Part shown: piece by piece, positions 12,601 through 24,600 of the stretch | Layout of the letters: each line of letters begins with the position of its first letter | Position numbering within the stretch: position 1 is the stretch's first letter | Source of the DNA: Jacaranda mimosifolia | Lineage: Eukaryota; Streptophyta; Magnoliopsida; Lamiales; Bignoniaceae | Direction: 5' to 3' | DNA length: 64,000 bases | Assembly: GCA_018894105.1 (NCBI GenBank) | Contig: CM032126.1 | Coordinates: 27,750,391-27,814,390, forward strand | Notes under the pieces: model-generated | The model's database searches: none | What the model was told of the DNA's origin: nothing | The model's input: only the letters and a program-made list of their open reading frames with translations | Made by a program: the position numbers and the translations under genes

Positions 12601-15600
12601 TAAATAAAAAATATACATGGTTATTAATAGGTTACTCGTGCATACCCACAGGTTAGGTAAAAAAGTGGCGGGTAATTAGGCGGCAAGCAAAATTATCCAT
12701 ACTTTGTTGGGGTGGAGAAAATGAGGCTCGTTACTCACATTTTCTTGGATACCTGTGGGTACCATGGGTATGGATAACATTTTGTTAGGTCTAACTAGGA
12801 ACAGAATAACATAAGTGCTAAGATATATGAGAGGTCTTCAATGGTTGCTAATACACACCATAAATTGGGGGGATGTCAATGAGACTCCAACTTGGAGAAT
12901 AGTCGGCGGAAAGAAGCACGTGGCTAGGGCCTCATAAGGATGTCTGCAACTTGGTCAGTGGTGTGCAAGTGTTGAACTTCAATATTCTTATTTTGAACCT
13001 ATCCTAAACAAAATGAAAATTAATGATGATGTGTTTCATGCAGCTGTGAAAGACAAGATTCGCATAGATATAGGTGATGCTGACATTGTCACACAGAATG
13101 CATAGAATGCCGATAATCGGGAAACAAAGCTCATGAAGAAGGTTGGTGGCCAATTAGTTTCGGAAACAGCAGCAACCACAGCACGATATTTTGCTTTAGT
13201 AAAGGAACGAGAAACAGGGTGTTGTTTCTTCGAAGACCACAAGATTGGAGAGCTACCAAAGTAGACAGCGTAGTCAGTCGTGGAGGTGCAATTATATGGA
13301 TCATTGGCCCAATCTGAGTCAGATATGCAACAAGTTGATTGTCCTTTTCCTTGGCCAATTTGACACCAAAAGAGGAGGTGTGATGAAGATAGCACAAGAG
13401 GCAATGGTTAACACCCAATTGATGCATAAATTAAAATAGTTTGCCAACAGCAAAAGCGATGTCAAGGCGAGTGAAAAGAAGATAGTGAAGCTTACCAATC
13501 ACTCGCCTACAAAGAGAACCATCAATGAAGTTATCCTCAGGGGAAGTATTAAAGATAATAGTGGGGGTCATAGGTGTAGGAACACCATTACAATCCTGCA
13601 TGTCAACATCTTGGAGGAGGTCCAAAATATACTATTGTTGAGATAAGATAAGGCCAACAGAAGAAAAGACAACCTCAATACCCAAAAAATAATAGAGTAA
13701 ACCAAGATCCTTGAGAGAAAACTTATAGGAAAGGGTATCAATAATATGCCGAACCTCTCTTAGTTGATTACCAGTGACAATAATGTCACCCACATAAACA
13801 AGGATATAAATTGTGAATCCAAAACTATGTAGAATGAACAAGGATGAGTTTGATTGAGATTTAATGAACCCAATAGTAAAAAGATAATTTTTCAACTTAG
13901 TGTACCAAGCACGCTCGGCTTGCTTAAGCCCATAGATTGCTTTATTTAGCTTAAGATATATGTTGGGGTCAATTAAGTCTCAAAGCGTCACATGTAGACT
14001 TCCTCTTTAACTCATCCCTATAGGAAGACATTATTCACATCCAATTGATGAATAAGCTAGGACTGTTGTGTCGCAATAGTGAGAACTAGTTGGATTGTGG
14101 CAAGCTTGACCATAGGACTAAAGCTAGAGTGATAGTCAAATGTTGGGTGAAGCCTTAGGCAACCAGATGTGCCTTGTACCTATCAACGGATCTATCAGAG
14201 TGATGCTTAATACAAAACAACCATTTACAATCTACCATATTCTTGAAAGGATCACAGGGCACCAAGTCCCACGTTCGGTTTTTAACTAGAGCATAAAATT
14301 TGGCTTACATTGTAGCATTCCATTGAGGATGCTGCTGAGCTTGTCTGAAGTTTCAGAGAATGGATGTCGAAAAATTTTGAATGGTCACATGAACTGCTTA
14401 GGTTTGAGACTATTTATCTTAGAACAGGTAATCATGGGATGAAGGGATTTCGTGGGTGTAACATTCTGTGGTGGCAATAGAGGAGTAAAGGACGTAGTGG
14501 GTTGTGGTGGTCTTGGCAAGGGTAAGGGTAAGGGGGTAGAGAGGAGATGACGTTGGCTGCATTGAGGTTGTAGCCATGAGAGGTTGGGGCGATGGGAGGG
14601 AGGGTGGCAAGCGCGAACTCAATGCCATGTGTGCTGGTTGTTTGCTTCGACGTTCGTGAGTGAAAAGGTTGGGTGGGTTCACTTGAGGAGCGAATTGATA
14701 AGATATAAGGATGGGTTGAGTTAAAACATTAAGGGAGATAGGATTTGGTGAAAATTGGGACAAGTTTCTTGGTTTAGAGATGGGGAAGCCCTACCTGAAT
14801 GAATTGAGGCTGTTGTGCGAGAAGCAGACATGGACTATGGCATACGCGTAGACAATGGAGATGGAAGCTCTAAACAGGAATTTGAATTAAGAATATTAGT
14901 TTTTGAATTCTATTCATGAAATAATATTTCCTATGAGATATCTGATAAAGTATCCTTAAATTGTGAAAAAAAAATTCAAAAGGATAATTTCCTTAAAAAA
15001 ATTATATCTCGTGAAGTTTTGAGGTGAGTGGGTCAGAGAATTGATGACAATAAAATTTATTGGAAAATCCTAAATAAACACATGGTTTTGAACGTGGGTC
15101 AAGTTTATGTTGGGAGTGCGGCTTTGGCCATGGGTAACATAAATAGGCCAAAATTTTGTTATGCTCATATTTAGGTGTTGCTTTGAATAAAATTTCATAT
15201 GGGCACTGGTTATTTAAGTTAGGGGTGTTAGCCTATTTATGAGGTAGATAGCTGGTTGACAAGCAAAGGTCCAAAAACTTGACGGTAGAGAGGCTTGATG
15301 CAACGATGTTTTGGCTATCTCAAGAACATGCCTATGTCGACATTCAACTAAAGCTACTTATTGTGGTGTATAAGGTGGTGAAACCAAAAGTTAATACCAT
15401 GTGATTTTAAATAGGATGATAGGCTTTGAAATTCACCTCCACCATTGATGTAAAAGGATAAAATTTATGTTTGGAATTGATGTTCTAACATTGGATGTAA
15501 AGTTGAAAAATTTGTAAACCATCCTATTTAGACTTCAATGTTTATAACCACGTGTATTTTGAGAAATGATCAACAAATAAAACATAGAAGTGTTTTTTTA

Positions 15601-18600
15601 TCAATGTATAAGATGGGAGAAGGGCCCCATAAATCACTAAAAATTATTTGTAAAGACCGTTGACTTTGTAAAGAGTTTTTTGAGAATGGTAACCTGTGCA
15701 TCTTATTTGAATAGCAAGAATTACAAACCCAAATTGTTCCTGAAAAACTAATAGGAATAGAAAATTTATGCAGAACTTTTTATTTAAAGTGCGACTAATA
15801 GGATATCCTAAGCATCGATGCCACAGATGAAGAGGAACGGCTATGTTGCATTAAAGATGAGTTTAGTTGTTGTTTGGCGGCCATTCATATAGTCTACCTC
15901 TACTCTGCCCTCGAACAAGCGGCGACCTCATACTCAAATCTTTCACAAGATAAGAAAATGGAAATAATTCAATGGAGTATATTATTGTCATGACAAAACT
16001 AGGAAACAGGAATGAGATTGGTTTTAATGGTAGAGGAACAAAGTTTATTATACTCGATAAGTTAACAATTTGATGCACTTAAATTAATGTTACTAGTGTG
16101 GGATATCGGTGTGGTATTACCATTACCCATACCGATCTCATCGGGACCATGGTAGTCAAGCACAATTGTTGAGCTTTGGGCATTAGAAGCAACATGATGG
16201 GTAGACCTATTGGCAACGATCCAAGGAGCATGATGCTGCATCGACGTGCTGTGAAGTTTGCTCGGGTTTGCATGTGATTGTGGGCCTGCAAGCGGCAAAC
16301 ATTGGTAAGCGGCAAACATTGGTAGGGTGATCGAGACAATCACATAGTGGACCCGGATGGTGTTTTCTGTAGGCTACTGCTGGGAACTTCGTTGAGGGCA
16401 CCATGGTTGAGCATTGGCTGAGTTGTTGATTTTAGTTATTATTGGTGGGACTGTTACCTTGACGAGGAGGAGCTGCATTTGTTTTCTGTGCAATTGCACA
16501 GTAATAGTAGTTGAAAGCGGCTTCTTGGTTTCTTCATGCTTGAGGAAAAGTTCATGGTCAGGAAGCTTTTTGTAGAGCTCTTCATACGAGATTGTGAAAT
16601 CTCTAGCACGAATGGTAGCATAAAGTTCCCTAAATTCAGATCCAAATCCATTGAGGATTTTGACGATGAGTTCCTCCTTGGACACAAGTGCTCCAACAGT
16701 TGCAAGTTCATCGCAAAGGTATCTACCTTGGTTTGGAGATAGGTTGGATAGGACAAGAGTCTTTTGAGAGACGAGCCAATCGGTCTCGAAAACTAAAGAT
16801 TCTTGTTTGATATTTGTTTGCATATGTAGTATGGAAGGTAGTATGGAAGGCATCCAGGCAGCTTAGGCAATGATGGCAGCGGCAACAGTGGCTGCAATAG
16901 TTGGATCAACTAAAATAGCATTTTGAAGTAGCTGATCTTGGCTGTACCAAGCAACAAAATCAGGATTGTCGATGACTTGATTGTGCTGTGATGGTGTGGG
17001 AATAGGGGCAGGAGGGGAACCATCGAGACGTCGATAGAGATTTTGAACACACATAAGCATGAACACTTGAGCTTTTTCTATAGAGAGTTGTGGCTGCTGG
17101 CTACTTTTATGGGTAGCTGAGTAACGGGATTGAATTGCACTATTGTGGCTTTGCTTGCAGTGTTGTTGGCATTGATGACATTAGTGTCGGAAACCATTTG
17201 TGTGCATGAGGTCGGCGGGCAGGGAAGAAAAAAAATAAGGATCAGGCTTGTTAAAGTTATAGAGCTCTACATACCATAAAAGATATGCAACTGCAAGTAA
17301 TGAAATGGAAAGATGATTTTATTAATGCGTATGAGAAGTGTATATAGAGAGGCATAATCAACAAGACCCCTCATAAAGTTGAACAGAAAGTAACAAAGAG
17401 ATATGAACCAAAAATAGAATAAATCTAGATAAGATGAATTATTCAAACTAGACCTAAGAACTAGGAAAAGAATAACAGAAGTGCTGAAATATAGGAGAGG
17501 TCTTCAATGGTCGCTATTATTTACCAAATAAAGTAATTTCTTTTAGTTGAACGAGGCTAATTTTACATTCACTAGAACTGGTGAACCTTGGAATATTATT
17601 AGCAAGTTTTGGCTTGCAATAAGAATTGTAAGCAAAAAGTTTGATCATTTTAGTCTTGTTAAACCGAATCCTTATATTGTTTACTGGCCGCTATATTACA
17701 AGTTAGCAAGTGCATCAAGGAATTGCTTTTCAGATTCTGCTAGCTATTTAAGTGCCACGAAAAGATGGGAATATTCATGTTTAATTAAGTGGGAATTTTT
17801 ACCCCTTATTTCCCCCCATAAAAGTCTAAACACAGTTTTCATAATATAGATTACATTATTTGGTCTAAGAGAAATGTTAAGCGGAGAACTTGTCAAAATT
17901 TCCCAATTAAGTTTCATGCCTTATTGTATGCTTCCAACTTTACATGAGTGTTTTTGTTCATACCATATATAATTTGCCTATCAGCTTGAGATTATTATGC
18001 ATCTTATCTTTGTCATTGGCGAAAAAATGAAAACTCAAATGTAGTTCAATATAGTTTGGTTTTATCCCTTGCTATGTTACTATGTGTGGATTCTTATTTT
18101 TTTCTTGGAATATTTCTTTCTGGGAAATGCAGTCGGATCTGGTGCTGTTCACAGGCAAGTGCTCTGTTCTTCACATTCTAGATTGTTCATTTACCATTGA
18201 CAGGCCAGCTTAGTCATTCTATTTCCTGCATTCACATAGATTAATGTCATCAGTTCCTCAGTTCCTATGGTTTTGCTTATCCTGTGACTTGTGAGGAGTT
18301 TGCTCCAGGTGATTTTGGTAATGAGAATGTTGATCTTGTTCGAAGTATTTCAAATCTTTATTTTGCGAAAGCAATTATTTTGGGGAACCATGATGCCTGG
18401 ACTACCCAGGAGTTCTCGTCAAGGTAACTTTTAATAGTTTATGATTAGTAAAAGTAACTTAAAACAATATTATTGTTTTTATAATTAAGAAAAAGAAAAT
18501 CACTGTTTCAACGTATTAGAAGGTTGTTGACTAGCTATAATTGGCATGAATATCTTTTCTGGCTGTAAATTGATTCTCATATCTGTTAAGTGATTTAGCC

Positions 18601-21600
18601 ATAGAGTAATTGATTCTTTCCTTATTAGGCATAGGATTCTTTCCTTATTAGACATAGGACTTCTGTATAAATACCCATGTTCATATGATGTAAAAATACA
18701 TTGAGAAATATATGAATTCTCTTTCTCAGAAATCTTCAAAGGTAATATTCTGTCTTCTTGCTTAAAATTTGGTTGGATACTAAGAAGTAAAGCTCCTCAT
18801 TTTAGAGTGATAATTTAGTTTCCTAAAATTTTGCCTCTTAACTTATATGATGTGATTCACAAGAATGTCTGATCTTTGTATTTGAGGGTAAGAAGTAGAA
18901 GATACGGAGGATTTCAACTTCTGCAACTATGACTAAAACTGTGTGCCACTACAAGTGGGAACACTTACGTGTTAAGGAGTCAATATCTACGAACTTAAAT
19001 TTTCTCTGGTTTCATTTTAGTTATAATTGTAAGCATGATTTGATTGCTTCATTCAGTTCTATTTTTTGTGTCCCTTTTGAGTGTAAGTGTCTTGCCAATA
19101 GTAAGTCATTCTTGGTATACTACGATTCACACTTGTTAATCCTTGTCCATATTTAGAATCTACTTGTTCTTACTTGAACAGCATTTCAATGTAGGGAAAA
19201 GGATGCTGTTCAGCTCCAGCTTGAGTTGTAAGTTTCTCTTATTACTTATGTTCTCTAAAATTTTAAGCTTTTCCCAAGTTCCTTTCAGCTCTTAGCTTGT
19301 GTTAATATTTCCTAACTTGCACGCATCAACCTTCATCTTCATGAATATACATTATTATCAAACTTTATATACTGGAACTTGTTGGATTTAACTATCAATG
19401 TGATCTGACATTTGTCTGTGCCCACCTTTCATTCAAATATACAAGCCATTAAATATGCATCTTTTGCATAAGGTAGTTGATAAGTCTTTGTGGAAAGAAA
19501 AATGCTTGAAGTGTGCAAATATCTAGAAACAGAAAAATATCTACCAAGCACAAACTGAATACATGTTAAAGCGCTATGCCTTATGGATATGCTAACAACT
19601 CTGAGAGGAATACTTGCATCATATACTATGTTATGCTTTTCATGAGTAAGGTTAGGCCTTATCGCCAAAGTATCAGATTTGGGATTGCATATGAAACGAA
19701 AGGCCTGTCCTTTCTGCACATAGTTGGACTCCATTCATGTATCTCTTCTATTTGGGTTTTATTTCCAATCCATGTCAACTAAATGATTTATTTCCAACTC
19801 TTTAGAAAAACATTTTATGGACAACCTGAAAACAAGAAGGGTGCAAGAAAAAGGAACACGTGGAACAAGATCATTGAGACCTTCAATGTAGAGAAGAAAA
19901 GTGTCTATTCTAGATATTCGAATGTGCAAAAAGAATATGTGGAAGTTATTAAACCTACTTGGAAGTGAAGGAGAACAACCTGTGAATAGAGTGATGTGCA
20001 GAGAACAAGGAGAGGAAATTTGAGGTGTTCGCGCGATAAATCTTTAGATGCATGACCATTTCCTATTGTTTAGATAGATTCTAAGAATGCTCCTCTGATT
20101 TCTATTGTTTGAGGACTCCATATTCGTACAGTGTTAATAACTTGTTCACGATAGTCTATTGATCAAAGGGACTGGTAGTGTGTTATTCCTATGCACATTG
20201 TGAAAACGTATCCTCCTGGTAAATCCTTGGGTGCCTTAGAGCAACCATTGAATCTTCCAATTACTTGTGATAACAAATTTAATCCCATTGCAAGTCCTCT
20301 AGTTTTAGTCCAATTTATATTACATCAAATTTTGGTCTTCCTTTTGTTACAGGGTATTTTGCTGAACTTGGTTTCTAGTCAAAACATTTTGAAAAAAACG
20401 AGCAGCTTTGGTTAATGTAGATTTTGGAAGAGCTTATAAGCACGTAGAATGCAATGTCAAAAGCTTATAGGATATTGGGCAAAAGGGAGAACCCATCTTG
20501 TGAATTGGAATAATATAAACTCCTCTAGCCTCTGGAAAATTTACATCTTATCTTAAATGTTTGATCAAATACTGAGAAACTTCTTATAGGTTTTATAGCC
20601 TATTCTCCTGTTTCAGTATTTTATCCAAGATAAGACATAACATCTTTAAGCTCCAAAGACATGCGATAAGTTATTAATCCTTGCAACCTTTTTCCTTATG
20701 TTAGCTGATTCTCTCTTATTTTGTTTCGTTAATTTGCCAGTTCAGTGATATGGCATTTTTGGTGATTTTTGTAATATTCGTTGTAACTGGAAATCCAATT
20801 TATGATCAGACACTTGACAATTAATACTGGTCACTGGCTATTGAAGTTTAGAGTTGGAGCTGGGCCTGTAAAATACGCACGTTGGTTTTTCTCTTTGTAT
20901 CTAATTAATTTGGAAAAGTTTTGGAGTCCTATTATTTTGATGTTGGGGAGTAGACTAGCTCAGTGAATAATGCATGAGGTATGCAATTTAACTTCCAAAT
21001 TGGTTCTCTTCTGGAAAGTTGATTCCTGTATGTTGCCCTGTGTTTAGGACGTGACATCTGCGGCTTTGCCTCTGCTCACTGTCATCTTCTTCTTTTCTCC
21101 AGAAATGACTGCTTGCTAACTAAAATTCAAAACTAAGATTTATATAAGGAAATTGGGCGAATATTAACCATGAACGGTTATTTGAATCCGTTGCTGCTGA
21201 ATTTCCTAATATGCTGTGGGAAAGGGATGTTTTTGTCGTAAGAGTTGATTGGATAGCCACCAGCACTATCTTGAATCACAGAACAGCACAACTTTGACAA
21301 TCAAAAGAGTTAATTATTAGGAGTGCTGGGAATATCTTTGTAGCATGTTTGCATGATAGTAATTGATACTGGCAAAATTAAGTTGACTTTCATCCTTGTC
21401 AGCTTAGTTCATACATCCTGTTCTTGACTTTGGGACCTGTAATAGTTAGTAGCCACTATAATCTTCATAATGGAACTGCCCATGTCATTGAAATTTCCCA
21501 GTAGAATGGAGGATTGATATGATAACTAGTTAAAACCTAGTTGGCTTTAATTTCTCTTGCTTTTTCATTTGTCTAGTTAATAAGTTGCATCTTGATAGTT

Positions 21601-24600
21601 GAACTTTTTATTGAAAGTTTTGAAGGTAAACTATCTTGTGATCAACAGTACTAGGGCTGCAATACAAGCTGTTCAGCTGAATGTTTTGTAATCTGCTACT
21701 ATAGAATACTTAGGGGGTGTTTGGTTTTATTTCCAAACCCCATTTTCACCAATTTTATTATTTCAGAAATAGAAATCATCACTTTTTAAAAATTTTCACC
21801 CAACATAATTTCAATTTTCACTTTCAAAACACATTCTCCAACAACCTATATATGTTTTCCCAATAACCTATATATCTTCTCTCTCTATTCTATTATTTCT
21901 ATATCTCTCTACCTACAACCTATTAAAACCAACATAATCATTACATTTCCAAATATGTCACCCAAATATATTTTCATTTCCATATCACATCACATAACTA
22001 ATTCTCACCACTTTAGAAATGATGGAAATGAAAATTGGAAATGGAAATAAAACCAAACAGCCCCTTAATCTCTTTTCAGCTTCCCATCAGCATACAAAAC
22101 TACTCTGTCTTGTCACTGTGGTATGTCTAATACTACTTATCTTTTTCATGTATATGATGATAAGGTTGTCTTCTAAATACAAAAGACTGTTTATTGATAT
22201 GGATGAAATCAAGAGAGAAGAAATGTGCACATTGTATTTTTTCTAAAATTGAGATGCAAATGTCCATAAAACTTCACTTGGACTGGAAGTAGAATTAGGT
22301 GTTATTGTCATAAAAAGTTATTACTGCAGTTTTTTCCTTCTAAATTGTCTGTATCAGCCATCGTTTCGGGACATTTGGTGTAATGTGTACCTTGCTGAGA
22401 GAACTATAAGATGATCAGGCATTTGATGCATTAAGGATCTTTTCCACATTAATCTATATCTATTTTCTTGTCAGAAAAACACAAATCATATCTGAATGGC
22501 CCTTATTTTCTATGTTCTTTGGCATGTGATAATGGTACTTTAAAATCACCCACGCTAATAACATTTATGAGCAAACTTTGTGATAATCAGCCTTGGTGAT
22601 GAGCATGTTGGTTATCAACGGATGGATTTACCAAACTTGAAGCTGAGCATTGTTGGTGGACGCCCTTTTTCTTGTGGTGGTGAGCATTTGTTTCGGAAGG
22701 GACTTCTTATTGCCAGGTTAGTAGGCTATAAATTCCAATTTTCAACCATATGCTCCACCTCTACAACTCATTTGCATCGTCCTATGCTTAGTAGCCATAT
22801 AAAAATGCGTACTATTTTCTTAAAAGCAAAAGAAATATTCAATATACAAGGGGATAGGAAATTGCGATAAACTCTTTTAGCACGAGGGTTTTTTAGGTTT
22901 AATGAATCTTCAAATTTTGTTGTTAAGTATAAGGTTTTGTGAGCTTCTCTTTGAAAAGAAAAGGATAAATGAAAGTGTTCTTCCAATAAGCAAGATTATA
23001 AGAAGAGCTCTTGTATCATTTTTAAAATGGAAATTATATTTGGACACTTGGGACAATTTCCAACTATGGATTGGTGTAGGGGTGGCAAATGGGTGGGTTG
23101 GGTTGGGTATGGTTTGGGTTCAATATGGGTGGGCTCAATATGGGTTTTAAGTAGGTGGGTTGAAAATGGTTTGGGTTGGGTTGAACATGGGTTGGGTTGG
23201 GTTGAAAATGGGTTCAAATGAAAAAAAAAATATATTTTACTTAATCAAAAAAAATAATTCAAAAATAATAGTAATATTAATATATCTTTCATATCTTATA
23301 TTCAATATGAAATTTTACAGTATAATGGAAGATTTATTAAATTTTATATTTATTTTATTAATTTTTCATATGTAATTATATTCATAATTAATTACAATTC
23401 TAGTAGTTATTTTGAAAAAAAAATTGAACATTTTGAAGAAAATGACACTATTATCACACATAGGGGTGGGCGTTTCGATTGGATGATTCGAGTACTGATC
23501 GAGTCGAATTTTTCTTATTTAAAAAAAATGCGGGTTAGGTACCCAATACTCGAATAAAATTTTGGATTGGATATCGAGTAGGAAGTCCTACCCGATTGGA
23601 TAGTTTGGGTACCCAATTTTAATTTGTATATAAATAGATATATATTATGTATAATATATATATTAATAATGATCTTTTATGGTTATGTTTATATATTATA
23701 TATTTAATATATATATCTATATATATTAAATATATAAAATACTTATTATATATATACCATATATATAAATATATATTATAGATTATATATATATATATAT
23801 GAAAGCGGCCAAAGTTTGGCCGCTGTTAACAGTGGCCAAACTTTGGCCTTGGCCTCTGTTAGTCAGAGGACTAACAGAGGCCAACGTTCAATTTCCTCTT
23901 TTTTTTTTTTTTTTTTAATTTAAAATTTTCTAAATAGTATTTAGTGTCGGATATCCGAAATGTCAGGTACTCAACAATTTCAGGTTGGTGTGGGGTAGTT
24001 AAAATTACTATCCAAAAAATCGGGTACTCAATTTGAACTACCCGATCCGAACGTCCACTCCTAAATTCACACCAATAAATATATATTAAACTTTCAATAA
24101 AGAATTTGTATAATTTTTATTTTTCAAGAATTAATATATATAAGTTGTATGTCAATCTTACTATTAACATGCAATATTAGTTAAGCAACAAATTAAATTT
24201 AGAATTTATTTTTAATTAGTAGATACAATATTTATTTCTATGATCACTTTCATCTATTATTCATATATTAAAATTTATATTTTGAGAAAAATTCAAGACA
24301 ACTAACCTAAGTCAAAGATGATTATTTCAATTTAAATATTATTAATGATCCAAAAAAACGAGACTTTGACAAAAATGAGAAAATAAAAATAATATAAATT
24401 TGTTATTATTAATTTAAAGTTATTCTTTAATTTGTTAAATTAATTGCTTGAACCCATTTTTAACCCACTTAAACCCACATTAAACCCAAACCAAATATAA
24501 CCCACCTCAACCCATTTTCAAAATTTTGGAACCCAACCCAACCTAAAACCATGTGGGTTGGGTTAGGCACATGGTTTACAACCCATTTTGCCACCCCTAG

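Larger units (their letters stand above)
7197..12793. mobile_element. Non-autonomous hAT-like element inside the copia LTR, itself split by another copia
   Basis: An exact 8-base target duplication ACTAGGAA occurs at 7189-7196 and 12794-12801. Ends are TAGACTTGGCAAATTG and, reverse complemented, TAGACCTAACAAAATG. Subterminal GGGTAACCC/ATGGGTA words are repeated at both ends. Removing the internal copia and one of its target repeats leaves roughly 700 bases with no coding capacity. This is the middle level of a three-level nest. Confidence 0.85.
7003..17518 (-). mobile_element. Ty1/copia retrotransposon in intron 2 of copy 1, interrupted by nested elements
   Basis: The element inserted into intron 2 with a 5-base target duplication ATTTA (6998-7002 and 17519-17523). 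Copy 2 shows the empty site near 53520 (acttgtttaccgaataaag). Coding remnants run on the minus strand, gag near 17066-16374 and pol towards 12870. The LTR next to gag (17276-17518) is the 5' LTR. A primer-binding site resembling the complement of initiator tRNA-Met (minus-strand TGGTATGTAGAGCTC) lies directly beside it, around 17262-17276. The 3' LTR is split by a later hAT-like insertion. The LTR ends do not show clean TG...CA, consistent with age, so edges are good to a few bases. Confidence 0.85.
23077..24599. mobile_element. Non-autonomous hAT-like element in intron 6 of copy 1
   Basis: Ends are TAGGGGTGGCAAATGGG and, reverse complemented, TAGGGGTGGCAAAATGGG. The flanking 8-mers GATTGGTG (23069-23076) and GTTTGGTG (24600-24607) differ at one base. 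Copy 2 has a single GTTTGGTG near 58601. Subterminal GGGTTGGGTT repeats are present at the left and AACCCA repeats at the right. A second hAT is nested inside at 23461-24063. Confidence 0.87.

Noticed and set aside
22580..22870. Single-exon reading of the GDEHVGY region as a separate small gene
   Set aside because: Only 22591-22716 is coding-like; the rest reads into intron after a good GT donor, and the phases join to exons 5 and 7.
23027..23221. Trp/Gly-rich frame (GWVGLG repeats)
   Set aside because: Translation of the GGGTTGGGTT subterminal repeats of the hAT element.
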